From Prorocentrum cordatum (Eukaryota > Sar > Dinophyceae > Prorocentrales > Prorocentraceae), in the NCBI GenBank assembly GCA_963575745.1, contig CAUYUJ010003958.1:244158-291657 (forward strand): DNA of 47,500 nt, written 5' to 3'. The first letter of the stretch is position 1. Every line of letters begins with the position of its first letter. Made by a program: the position numbers and the translations under genes. The notes under the pieces are model-generated. The model was not told the DNA's origin. It made no database searches and saw only the letters and a list, made by a program, of their open reading frames with translations. Below, in pieces: positions 23,725 through 32,940 of this stretch.

Positions 23725-26069
23725 CCCTCTCGTTCTTTCTGTCTGTATTAGTTTTTCGTTTGCTTTTGATTGGATTTCAATGAAAGGAGAGCGGAGCCCA
23801 GATCCAGAGGATTTCTATTTGGATTCTAATTAGATTCCAATTGGATTTCAATAGAAATGAAATGGATTCCGCATCCAGAAGATTCTATTGAAATCCAATG
23901 AGATTTCAATAGGAATTCAATCGAAAGAGAACGGGTCCCAGGTCCAGAGGATTTCTATTTGGATTCTAATTAGATTCCAATTGGAATTTAATAGAAATGA
24001 AATGGATTCCGCATCCAGAAGGTTTATTGAAATCAATAAAAACGCTGTGTTTTCCAATCATTCCAATTATTTCCAATATTTTCCGATAAAAACGCTGTGC
24101 TTTCCAATTTTCCAATGTTTTTCAAGGTTTCCGGTGCGGCAACGCTGTGTTTTCCAGTTTTGTATTTAAAAATCAATAAAAACAATGCGTTTTTCAATTA
24201 TTTCAATGAAAAATCAATAATAACGCTATGTTTTCCAATGTTTTTAATAAAAAAAAAAATGAATAAAAACGCTGTGTTTTCCAATGTTTTTAATCGAAAA
24301 TCAATAAAAACGCTGTGTTTTCCAATTATTTTAATGAAAAGTCAATAAAAACGCTGTGTGTTCCAATTTTTTTCAACAAAAATCATAAAAAACGCTGTGT
24401 TTTCCAATTAGTTTAATGGAAAATAAATAAAAACGCTGCGTTTTCCAATTATTTTAATGCAAAATCAATAAAAACGCTGTGGTTTACAATCTTTTTGAAC
24501 AAAAATTAATGAAAACATTTTGTTTTCCAATAATTTCAATTATTTCCAATATTTTCCAATAAAAACCTTGTGTTTTCCAATTTTCCAATGTTTTTCAAGG
24601 TTTCGGGTACGGCAACGTGGCGACGCGCGATCCTTTTTGGAAAACCTTGACAAATATTGGAAAATTGGAAAACACAAGGTTTTTATTTGAAAATATTCGA
24701 AATAATTGGAATTATTGGAAAACACAATGTTTTCATTAATTTTTGCTCAAAAAGATTGTAAACCACAGCGTTTTTATTGATTTTTCATTAAAATAATTGG
24801 AAAACACAGCGTTTTTATTTATTGTCCATTAAACTGATTGGAAAACACAGCGTTTTTAATCCTTTTTGTTGAAAAAGATTGGAAAACACAGCGTTTTTAT
24901 CCATTTTCATTAAACTAATTGGAAAACACTACGTTTTTATTGATTTTCGATTAAAAACATTGGAAAACACAGCGTTTTTTTTATATTGATTTTCTATTAA
25001 AAACATTGGAAAACATAGCGTTATTATTGATGTTTCATTGAAATAATTGGAAAACGCATTGTTTTTATTGATTTTTAAATTAAAAATTTGAAAACACAGC
25101 GTTGCCGTACCGGAAACATTGAAAAACATTGGAAAATTGGAAAACACAGCGTTGTTATTGGAACATATTGGAAATAATTGGAATTATTGGAAGACACAGC
25201 GTTTTAATTGATTTTCACTTAAAAAGATTGGAAAACACAGCGTTTTTTATTGACTTTTGAACAATAATATTGAAAAACACATCGTTTTCATTGATTTTTA
25301 ATGTCTTCACATAGAACCCAAAGGAATATTATAAACAAATCCATACATACATGCAATAATAATTTGTGCGCACGCTTACGCCTTGAAGCGGTTCTAATGC
25401 GTTTCCCATATGTTTCCACACTTCTGGCGCATCTGTGGCGCCGCTGTTTTTTCTGGCATTTCGTGTTTTCACACAGAACCCCAAAGAATCTGAATGAAAA
25501 ACCAAAACTACATGAAGTAATGATGTGTTCGCACGTTTGCGCCTTCAAGCGTTTCTAATGCGCTTCCCATATGTTCTCACACTTCTCGCGCATTTGTGGC
25601 GCCGCTGTTTTTTTTTTCTCGCACGCAGTGCTCTCGCACAGAATCCCAAAGAATATTATTCAAATCTGTAAATACATGAAGTAATAGTGTGTGCGCACGA
25701 TTACGCCTTGAAGCGGTTCTAATGCGTTTCCCATATGTTTCCACACTGCTGGCGCATCGGTGGCGCCGCTGTTTTTTTCTGGCATTTCGTGTTTTCACGC
25801 AGAATCCCAAATAATCTGACTAGAAACAATAAATACATGAAGTAATAGTGTGTTCGCACGTTTACGCCGTCAAGCGTTTCTAATGCGTTTCCCATATGTT
25901 TCCACACTTATGGCGCATCTGTGGCGCCGCTGTTTTTTCTCGCATTTATTGACTTACACAGCTCCCCCGAGAGTCTTAGCTTCCCTGCGACAAGGCGCAG
26001 AGGGCCACAATGAAGCCCAAGGGGGCGTGGCAAGAACGGCAGAGAGAGAGAGAGAGAGAGAGCGAAAGA

Positions 26070-26148
<79 letters not shown>

Positions 26149-26151
26149 GAG

Positions 26152-26195
<44 letters not shown>

Positions 26196-26280
26196 GAGAG
26201 GGAAGACGAGAGAGAGAGAGAGGAGAGAGAAGAGAGAGATTGGAGAGAGACGAGAGAGAGAAGAGAGAGAGGAGAGAGAG

Positions 26281-26343
<63 letters not shown>

Positions 26344-26728
26344 TGATAATGGGAAATACCGAAGGATACAGGAAACGAGAAAGGCAATGAGAAAGCTGGA
26401 GACACACACACACACACAAGAACACACACACACACAGCCACCTACACAAAGATACCACCCCCACGGGGGGGGGGGGGGGCGGACTAGAAACCCTTTTGAA
26501 AACATCACAGTCCAGCAGATTGACGATGTCGCTGGCAGCAGCGCCGACACCGCCATCTGCCGAGACATCCTGGCGAGACCTGGCGAGCACGCGCTCCATC
26601 GCGTCGTCGTCCCCGAAGTCCGCCTGGTTGATCACCGTCTGGCCCTCGATGCCCTTGCCGCTGCCCAAGCGGCCATACGCGCCACTGAAGGGGCGATAGC
26701 CACCCTCGTCGCTGCCGCGGCCCGACAT
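19582..26728 (-). CDS. Gene C: conserved dinoflagellate-type hypothetical protein (about 7 exons, long repeat-filled first intron)
   Basis: Probable exon 1 (26728 to ~26485) starts 'MSGRGSDEGGYRPFSGAYGR'. The next coding block, from about 23248, has 'RFSRWLTDEEEWPTLGEIAG', then ~19-residue Lys/Gly/Asp repeats ('GKHKGKDDGKPDEADKG'). It changes frame near a G7 run (about 22651-22657). It then continues to ~21566 with 'VYQQFERAVKKSEELQKDLA', 'AAFRKSWAEKKLKAVKASFS' and 'HRPFSRLIVE'. Exon 21405-21205 reads 'EGGHRDPANIVAAQNYADSC' and 'GGDWVRWDPMTKRLQYLYFE', a hallmark of a recurrent dinoflagellate family of unknown function. Further exons: ~20645-20330 ('KGKGNAEEKTLSPAEEAAKA', 'ITQAEYGWLKG'), ~20070-19930 ('SKELDVLVKTVTDKRSKFMV') and ~19760-19582 ('KPIEELEELIQKINDHHELQ', stop TAA). 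The exon 1 link and some junctions are inferred; the 21566/21405 junction lacks a GT donor. Two adjacent genes are the alternative. Confidence 0.55.
22690..23080 (-). repeat. 57-60-nt coding repeats in gene C
   Basis: Imperfect units of 57-60 nt encode GKHxGKDDGxPxEADKG-like peptides in one continuous minus frame. Multiples of three keep the frame, unlike the other minisatellites in the window, which supports coding use. No start codon falls in this frame for several hundred nt, so the stretch is best read as an internal exon. Confidence 0.7.
23603..23626. repeat. Outer inverted-repeat arm (24 nt exact), left
   Basis: The 24 nt, containing 'gtatctttgtgtaggtgg', are the exact reverse complement of 26437-26460. 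The left copy is followed by gtgtgtgt and a (CT)n tract. The right copy is preceded by acacacac and, further left, a (GA)n tract, so the similarity extends into the microsatellites. Confidence 0.9.
23660..24020. repeat. (CT)n tract then ~140-bp tandem duplication
   Basis: 23669-23722 is (CT)n. 23780-24020 holds nearly two copies of an AT-rich unit. The block 'ccagaggatttctatttgga' recurs at 23804 and 23944, so the period is 140 bp. Confidence 0.85.
24029..25215. repeat. Large AT-rich fold-back (near-palindrome), ~580-nt arms
   Basis: The left arm (~24029-24603) consists of ~40-48-bp units such as 'aatcaataaaaacgctgtg' plus 'ttttccaattattttaatg'. The right arm (~24633-25215) is its reverse complement in the same unit order, including distinctive variants. 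Examples are 'gtggtttacaatctttttga' on the left against its complement near 24749-24767, and 'ccggtgcggcaacg' against 'cgttgccgtaccgg'. Identity by eye is about 90%. The loop (~24604-24632) is short and GC-richer. It lies in the proposed first intron of gene C. Confidence 0.9.
25307..25945. repeat. ~161-bp tandem repeat, 4 copies
   Basis: Units share 'gcgtttcccatatgtttcca', 'ggcgcatctgtggcgccgct' and a T run. The string 'gccgctgttttt' recurs at about 25440, 25601, 25766 and 25927. Variation between units is modest. Minus-strand frames through it are shadows. Confidence 0.9.
26040..26480. repeat. (GA)n, (CA)n and poly(G) microsatellites with outer inverted-repeat arm
   Basis: 26040-26345 is (GA)n with AGAGG and AGCG interruptions, 26403-26436 is (CA)n, 26437-26460 is the inverted match to 23603-23626, and 26466-26479 is a G run. 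The whole block mirrors the GT and (CT)n sequence at 23603-23722. Confidence 0.9.
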
Positions 26729-27352
26729 GATCGGGGGGCTCCAGGTTCTGTGGTTGGCTGTCAGAAGAACCTGCAGTCGATCAAGCTTGGGCCCAGATCC
26801 ATCGGAACGTATCGGGTCAGAGGGTATCGGACGGATAATCGGAGGGAATCGGACGAGGAATCGAAGGATCGGAGGATCGACAAATCAGCTGGATCGGATC
26901 TCATCGGAAGACCAAAGTTTCAAGGTGTCTGGGCGAAGCCCTGCCGCCCTCCCGCCCCGTCAATCGTTCCCTCGCCCTCGTGCCCAGTCCTCGTCGTTGG
27001 CAGTCCCTGTCCTCATCGCCCGCCTCTCCCGGTAGCCGTGGGACTGGGGGTTGCTTGGGACGGATGCGGGGCTCGAGGAGTGAAGGGGGGAGGTCAAGTG
27101 CGGGAGCGAGGGGGAAGACCAGGAGGGAGAGAGAGGGGGGGGGGAGGGAGAGAGGAGGGAAGGAGGAGAGGGAGGAGAGTAGGAAGACATCGTTTCCAGA
27201 TCAAACTGTCAGAATATGAGACGCCGTCAGCCGCGACTCACCGATTGCTCGCAGGAAGCTTCGGGCTTCCCTCACTGGAAGCTCACTTGCGTGCTTGCTT
27301 TCCTGATCCGTGGGCTTCCTGTAGTTGCTTTGGCTTTCCTCAGCTTCGGACT

Positions 27353-30300
27353 TCAGTCGGCTCCGTCGTCGACGTTGCCACCGTCGAGCTCGCTAACGAG
27401 CTGGCCCCTTCGCTCGTGGAGTTGGTCCCAATCGATGGTTCCTGCCATTGAGCTACTCTGCTCGTCATCCCCTGCCCATCTCCCTTTGGCCTCTTCCCGA
27501 TCCTCCCACAGTCCTCCTCCCAACGTCATCCCTCGCATTCCCTCCTCCCTCTGTGAACGCACTCCCCCATGCAAATCTCTCCTGCTTGATACTCTTCGCC
27601 GACTTGAATGATGATCGCCCTCGCCTGCTCGTCGGTGAGCTTCGGGTTGCCGTCCACGGACGTTTGGCAGGCGCTCTGGCCGTTACAGAGCAGTTGGTAG
27701 ATGTACTTGCGGCCCTAGCTGGTGGGGGGGATGGGCGCTTGGATACTCAGTGTAACCATGGGTTCAAAAGAGGGGGAAGAGGGGGGCATCAATGGATGGA
27801 GGAATACCTACCGAGTGCGATTCATCTTCCCCCTCCCCCTCACTCGTCCCTCCTTCTCATCGTGCCCACTGCCCCCAGCCCCGCAATCCTTCTTGCCCTT
27901 GATGGTCAAGTGCACGTCGCCCAACCACCCTTCCCATATCTGTGCGCAGCTTCCTCTGCCTGCTGCTTTTGCCGCTGTCTTCTCTTCGGCGTCTTTCTTC
28001 AGTTCCTCAAGCATTGGCAGGTCGCCTTGCGCCAGCCCCTCCACCTTGATGATTCCTACATCTGTGAATTCGCAGTGGACCTCATCTTCCACGATCTGCC
28101 ATGCGTCGGAGTACACTGGGACGCCCATGCCTTTTTTATTATAACTTGTAATGTACGCCATCTTCTTGACATCGCTGAAAGACGCGATCATTGGCTTCGC
28201 TTCGCAGCTGCCCTTGTCTCCGCTGTCTCTGCTCCTCTTGCCAGTCGCGCTCTTGCCCTTCTTTCCCTTACCGTATCCACCCTTCTTGCCTTTACGTGTT
28301 CCGCTTGTCTAGCCCGTGCCTTTCTCGCCCGTGTTGCCCTGACCGTCGTGCCCGCCTTGCTTGCCCTGTCCATGCGATTTGCCCTTGGCCCCGAGAGGGC
28401 GGCTGGTATTCTTTTCTGGGGGGTTCCACGGCTAGTTTGTCGGATGCTGCGGGTGTTGCCTCCGCCTTCTTCTTAAGTTTCTTCCTGGTCGTTTGGATCT
28501 TTCTTTTAACTTTGATTGTCTTTGTGATCACTGCTTTATTTTGGCTTATCGGCGGTTCCGTTGTACTCGAGATCCCGAAGAGGCCGTCATCAAAAGAACT
28601 GGCGGGAACCATGTCAAAGTCGTCGCCGTCGCAACTGTCGATGGGCACATCTACTCCCTCTTCAACTTCTTCATCGTACACTTCGTCAGACATCGATGCG
28701 TCCCTCTGCCGCTGCTTGACCCTCTGCCTCTGCGTCACCCTCGTTCTGCGTGTCCTTACCTGCCGCTGCGTCACCTTTTTTTCTGCTGCTTTCTTGTCTG
28801 ACAACTCGCCCCCTGCTGCTTTCTTGTCTGACAACTCGCCCTCTGCTGCTTTCTTGTCTGGCAACTCGCTCTCTGCTGCTTCATCTGCTGCGCCTGCAGC
28901 TGGCCGCTTCTTCGCTTCGCCATCTGCGGGATAGAAGTGTTTGAGCCACCAGGTGTCTCTGTGCTTGCCCCTGCAGTCACGATTGTGCATGATCGCTGTC
29001 CTGACGCGAGCTGCTTGCGTTTTGATCCAATCTTCTTTCTCCTGAAGCTTTTTTTTATCAGCTGAGATCGCTCATCGTCGTCATCGGAATCGTAATCGGA
29101 ATCGTCATCTGGTCGTCACTGTTATCAGCTGATACCGCTCACCGTCGTCATCGGGATCGTCATCATCTATCTCATCGACCTCTGCTCTCCGAACTCTCGT
29201 CCCCCTTTCCGTGCCCCATCGCTCCTCCTCTGAATCCATGTGGAATTGCTTCAGCCCCATCACGAGGCGCATCGCTGAGACCCACGTCGACTGGTAGAGT
29301 CTTCCACCCTTTTCTATGGCTCGCAACACGTCGCTCAGCAGGGAGTCGCACTGCCCGCGCCCAGCACGCGGGGGGGATCTACGCAGCGAGGAAGAGGGAA
29401 ATATTACCTCCTCATCCCTCCCCTACCAATCTTTCCAATCTCTCCCTCGCCATCCTCCCACCTTCCATCTCTCCAACGCCCTGTCTCATCGACGTCCCCC
29501 CCCCAGAACGGCCATTCCGGCACCCCTCACGGAACGTCGTCGTCGTCTTCTCTTGATCGGCGCCCCCTGTTCTCATCGTCGTCCCCTATTCCCATCGTCG
29601 TCCCCATTGCGACACCTGCGGCACACCGCCAGAAATCAGAATACTTTAGCAATGAGTTTCGCGATGAGTTGCGATGAGTTGCGATGAGTTTGCAAACTCA
29701 TCGCACCTCATCGCACCTTCCTATCACCTCCCCATCCTCTCCTCCCTTTCTCGCAAATCCTCCTCCCCCCGTCCTTTCCTCTCAATCGTACCCTCATTCC
29801 TCACTCATGTTATCACAGCCGCTCCCTCCCTTTCCCACCTCTTCGGCCATTCATCCTCATCTCAATTGGTACCCTCTTCATCGCCATCAACCCCCGTCCC
29901 TCCTGTTCTCTGCCTCCCGCCCTCCCTCTTCCCCTTCCCCCCTCTCTATCCATATATATATATATATATATATATATATCATATATAGTTATCTCTCACT
30001 CTCTTTCTACCTTTCTCTCCCTTTTGTCTGCCTGCCTGCCTGTCTGCCTGCATCATGCCCCTCTCTCTCTCTCTGTCTCTCTCTCTCTCTCTCTCTGTCT
30101 CTATAGTCTCCCCCCCCTCCCACCTGAATCAGCTCTTCGTGCATCACGCTGCTGTCCCGCCCCTTGGAGGGGCATCTGATGAAGTCGAGGTCTTTCACAT
30201 GTGGCAGCAGCGCCTGGCGAAGGGAAGCCGCAGGGAGCGGGGGGGGGCGCGAAACGAACGGGGAGGGGAAGGGGGGGGACTGGGGCGAGGAACGGGCGGA

Positions 30301-30681
30301 GAGAAGGAACGGCGAGGAAGTGGCCGAGGGAGGAGGGGAAAGGGGGGAGAGGGAGGAAGGAGGGAACGACTGAGATGAAGGGGAACTGGAGGGGATCAGC
30401 CTTCCTCTTGCCCTCCTGCAATATACTTCTCCCTCTCCTCCAGACCCTTCTTACCGTTGCTGTTTCCTCCTCCTCCTCCTCCTACTGTTCCTCCTCCTCC
30501 TCCTCCACCTCCTCCTCCTCCTGCTCCTCCTTCCCCCTCTTCATTCATAGAACTCCCTCTTCTTCCTCTATCCTCGCCCTCCTCATTCCTCTTCGTCGCT
30601 CGTCTCGCGCGCCTTCGCGATCGCGGCGGCGCTGGTCTCGGTGGCGGACTCGCTGGCGTCGTCCTCTCGCGAGTCAGCCAT
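27353..30681 (-). CDS. Gene D: conserved dinoflagellate-type hypothetical protein (about 7 exons)
   Basis: Exon 1 starts at 30681 ('MADSREDDASESATETSAAA') just after an SL-like sequence. Exon 30213-30124 reads 'ALLPHVKDLDFIRCPSKGRD' and ends at a GTGGGA donor. Exon 29378 to ~29115 has 'LLSDVLRAIEKGGRLYQSTW' and 'VSAMRLVMGLKQF'. The next block (~29070-27890) has 'EKEDWIKTQAARVRTAIMHN' and 'KHRDTWWLKHFYPADG', short 'AAEGELSDKK' repeats, an acidic stretch, Lys-rich and Gly/Lys/Gln-rich parts, then 'YITSYNKKGMGVPVYSDAWQ' and 'GDVHLTIKGKKDCG'. Later exons: 27714 to ~27570 ('YIYQLLCNGQSACQTSVDGN', 'PKLTDEQARAIII') and ~27450-27353 ('AGTIDWDQLHERRGQLVSEL', stop TGA). A G6 run (28418-28423) breaks the frame and an in-frame TAG lies at 28311-28309. 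The exon 1 donor was not found. The family recurs in dinoflagellates; function unknown. Confidence 0.55.
29656..29691. repeat. 36-nt dispersed repeat (gcgatgagtt type), copy 2
   Basis: Exact match to 13667-13702. It lies in the predicted intron of gene D between 30123 and 29379. An additional shared string 'ctcatcgtcgtcccc' precedes both copies (13622 and 29573). Confidence 0.85.
29955..30115. repeat. (TA)n and (CT)n microsatellites in a gene D intron
   Basis: (TA)n at about 29955-29982, ctgcctgc repetition near 30028-30052, and (CT)n at 30060-30103. All lie between predicted exons of gene D. Confidence 0.85.
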
Positions 30682-30697
30682 GGGCCAAAATGGCTGC
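30679..30697 (-). other. Degenerate SL-like relict at the start codon of gene D
   Basis: The minus strand reads 'GCAGCCATTTTGGCCCATG', which matches 16 of the last 19 SL bases and has an exact 12-nt core. The ATG of the 'MADSRED' exon is formed at its end. It may be a diverged SL relict or chance. Confidence 0.45.
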
Positions 30698-31126
30698 ATG
30701 AGCGGCGGGGGGTGCGGGAGAGAAAAAGGGAAACCGGTGGAATGATAGGGGCGGGAGTGGGCAGTTCCTGTGCCTTGTCTCTTGTTTGTATTCCTCCTCC
30801 TCCTCCTATCATTACTCATATATTCCCCTTATCATGATGCCCCTCCTCCTCCTCCTCCTCCTCCTTCTCCTCCTCCTCCTCCTCCCGCTCCTCCCCATCC
30901 TTGCTCATTTTTTGTAAACGTGTAAACGTAACGTTTCCCTTTTCCTGATGCCCCTCCTCCTCCTCCTCCTCCTCCTCCTCCTCCTCCTCATCATCATCAT
31001 CATCCCCTCCTTGTCATTTCTTGTAAACGTATGTGATGCCGCATCGGTTACGCAAGAACGCGCGCAAACCGCACTAGTTTGGCATCCAACGCGCGCGTAT
31101 AGGGCTCCCAGCGATGCCAACATGGC
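30698..31126. repeat. Intergenic CTC-rich DNA, no gene recognised
   Basis: 30788-30810, 30841-30892 and 30952-31003 are (CTC)n tracts. The two longer ones are each followed by similar 'catttcttgtaaacgt'-type sequence, so this ~110-bp block is duplicated. No gene recognised. Confidence 0.65.
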
Positions 31127-31302
31127 GTTGGGAACGCAGGTTGACGTTGGGATCGCAGGGGCATGTCGGGAACGCAGGATGATGTCGGGAACGCAGGGCG
31201 AAGCAAGATGATGTCGGGAACGCAGGGGGAAGCAGGATGATGCCGGGAACGCAGGGCGAAGCAACGTGATGTCGGGAACGCAGGTTGAAGCAACATAATC
31301 TC
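31127..31302. repeat. gggaacgcag minisatellite, locus 2 (repeat B)
   Basis: Units such as 'atgatgtcgggaacgcaggg' with 'cgaagcaa' spacers, in the same family and orientation as 9388-9553. Confidence 0.85.
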
Positions 31303-31336
31303 GGGAACGCAGGCTGCGTTCCCAAGGACCTCTGGG
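31303..31336. repeat. 34-bp end of repeat A; exact reverse complement of 9354-9387
   Basis: Here the motif lies to the left of repeat A. At locus 1 it lies to the right and in inverted orientation. This is the arrangement expected for terminal inverted repeats of one unit. Confidence 0.85.
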
Positions 31337-31880
31337 GGGTGCCGGAATGGGCCCGGAAGGCTCCCAAGCGCCGGGAGCAGAAATTCAACATTTTCGAAAA
31401 AAAAAAAAATGTGTATTGGAATGGTTTTTTTTTGGCGCGGCCTCGGAATTCAATTTTCCGGCGCCGGCCGGGCGCCGGCGTCGGATTCGGCTCAGGCGCC
31501 GGCCCGGGCGCCGGCCTGGGGGTCCGGCTCGAGCGCCGGCCCAGGTGCCGAATTGGCCCGGAAGGCCTCCCGGGCGCCGGGAGCAGAAATTCAGCATTTT
31601 CGAAAGAAAAATGTGCATTGGAGTGGCCTTTTTTCGGCACGGCCGGGAAATTCATTTTTCCGGCGCCGGCCGGAGCCGGCGCCGGCGCCGGATCCGCCCC
31701 GGGCGCCACCCCCAGCGCCGCGGCCCGGGCGTCCGGCTCGAGCGCCGGCCCGGGTGCCGGAATTGGCCCGGAAGGCTTCCCGGGCGCGCCTCGGAATTCA
31801 TTTTTCCGGCGCCGGCTGGAGCCGGCGCCGGCGCCGGATTCGGCTCAGGCGCCGACGCGGGGGCCGGCCCGGGATGCGTT
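31337..31880. repeat. GC-rich ~208-bp array, locus 2 (repeat A)
   Basis: Unit starts ('cgccgggagcagaaattca') lie at about 31369 and 31577, and a shortened third unit begins near 31790. Orientation is the same as at 8521-9353. Sequence is highly similar, including 'aaatgtgtattgga' and 'ggcgccggccgg' blocks. Confidence 0.9.
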
Positions 31881-31884
31881 AAAA

Positions 31885-32500
31885 TTTCATGTGTTCGTTA
31901 ATTAATTATTGAATTAATTAATTAATTAAAAATTCATCAATTAATTAATTAATTAATTCATTAGTTAATTAATTAATTAATTAATTAGTTAATTAATTAA
32001 TTAATTAATTAATAAATTATTAAATTAATTAAATTAATTAATGCATTATTCATTTATAATCAATTAATGAAGCAATTAATGAATGAAAGAATTCACGCAG
32101 AAATGGGTTAACGCTCCCGCGCCGCGAGGCTCCAATCCAGGTGCGCATTCAGGAATTAATTGAGGAATCAATTCACGAATGAATTCAGGAATTGGGAGAG
32201 AAAAAAAAAAGCTTCGGACTCGATTTTTCACGCTCTAATTCAGGAATCAATTCAGGAATCAATTAAGGAATCCATTCAGGAATCAGTTCAGGAATCAATT
32301 CAGGAATGAATTCAGGAATCGCGAAGGTCCAATCCAGGTGTGCATTCAGGAATAAATTCAGGAATCAATTCAGGAATGAATTCAGGAATTGGCAGAAAGG
32401 GCTTCGGACCTGATTTTTTACGCTCCAATTCAGGAATGAATTCAGGAATGAAGTCAGGAATGAATTCAGGAATGCGTTCAGGAATCAATGCGTCCCGCGC
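31885..32500. repeat. (TTAA)n tract followed by ~12-bp 'aattcaggaatg' repeat
   Basis: 31897-32045 is (TTAA)n with interruptions. 32140-32490 contains many copies of a 12-bp unit 'aattcaggaat(c/g)' in two blocks (about 32235-32330 and 32345-32490), separated by a repeated 'aaagcttcggac' to 'ttttcacgctc' segment. The multiple-of-12 period gives shadow peptides NSGI/NSGM (+) and EFIP (-). Confidence 0.85.
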
Positions 32501-32940
32501 GGTCATTGATGGGTCGCGACACTGCCACCCCCATCAATGAAGCATTTTCTCTTCTCCCCCACTGCTCTGATGCTGTCCTGTTGTTCTTGTTTCAACCGTT
32601 CTCCTATCTTCTGTTCTCCTCCTCTCCTCTGCTCACCTTCGCTGCGATTCTATAATTTTGTATCACCGTCCTTTCTGCCAGGAATCCGGAAATCAAGTAA
32701 TTAATTGATTAATTAATAAGTTAATTAATTCATTTCGATCGGATCCGAACTTGGAATCTGGACTCAGGAGTCCAATGAAAAGATGTAGAACCCCCGTCAC
32801 CAACGAAAACGATTTTCTCCTCTAGACCTCTTTCGAAATCCTAGGTTACATATCAGCTTCAAATGAATTTATGTAATGTAATGGAAAATAATTCGGACGT
32901 AATTTCCCAAATTTATGTAATTGTGAAAAACGAGGAGGTA
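32501..32940. other. AT-rich spacer, no gene recognised
   Basis: No coding frame. 32874-32891 carries an 18-nt string shared with 7311-7328. An 'atttatgtaat' motif occurs twice (near 32876 and 32910). Confidence 0.6.

Noticed and set aside
25307-25945. Possible CRISPR-like direct repeats
   Set aside because: Whole ~161-bp units repeat with no unique spacers, and the genome is eukaryotic.
26040-26345. Regulatory GAGA-type element
   Set aside because: A long impure (GA)n microsatellite with no evidence of specific function; it mirrors the (CT)n tract at 23.67 kb.
25850-27451. 533-residue + frame with (RE)n runs
   Set aside because: It reads through (GA)n and the antisense of the minus-strand exons of genes C and D.
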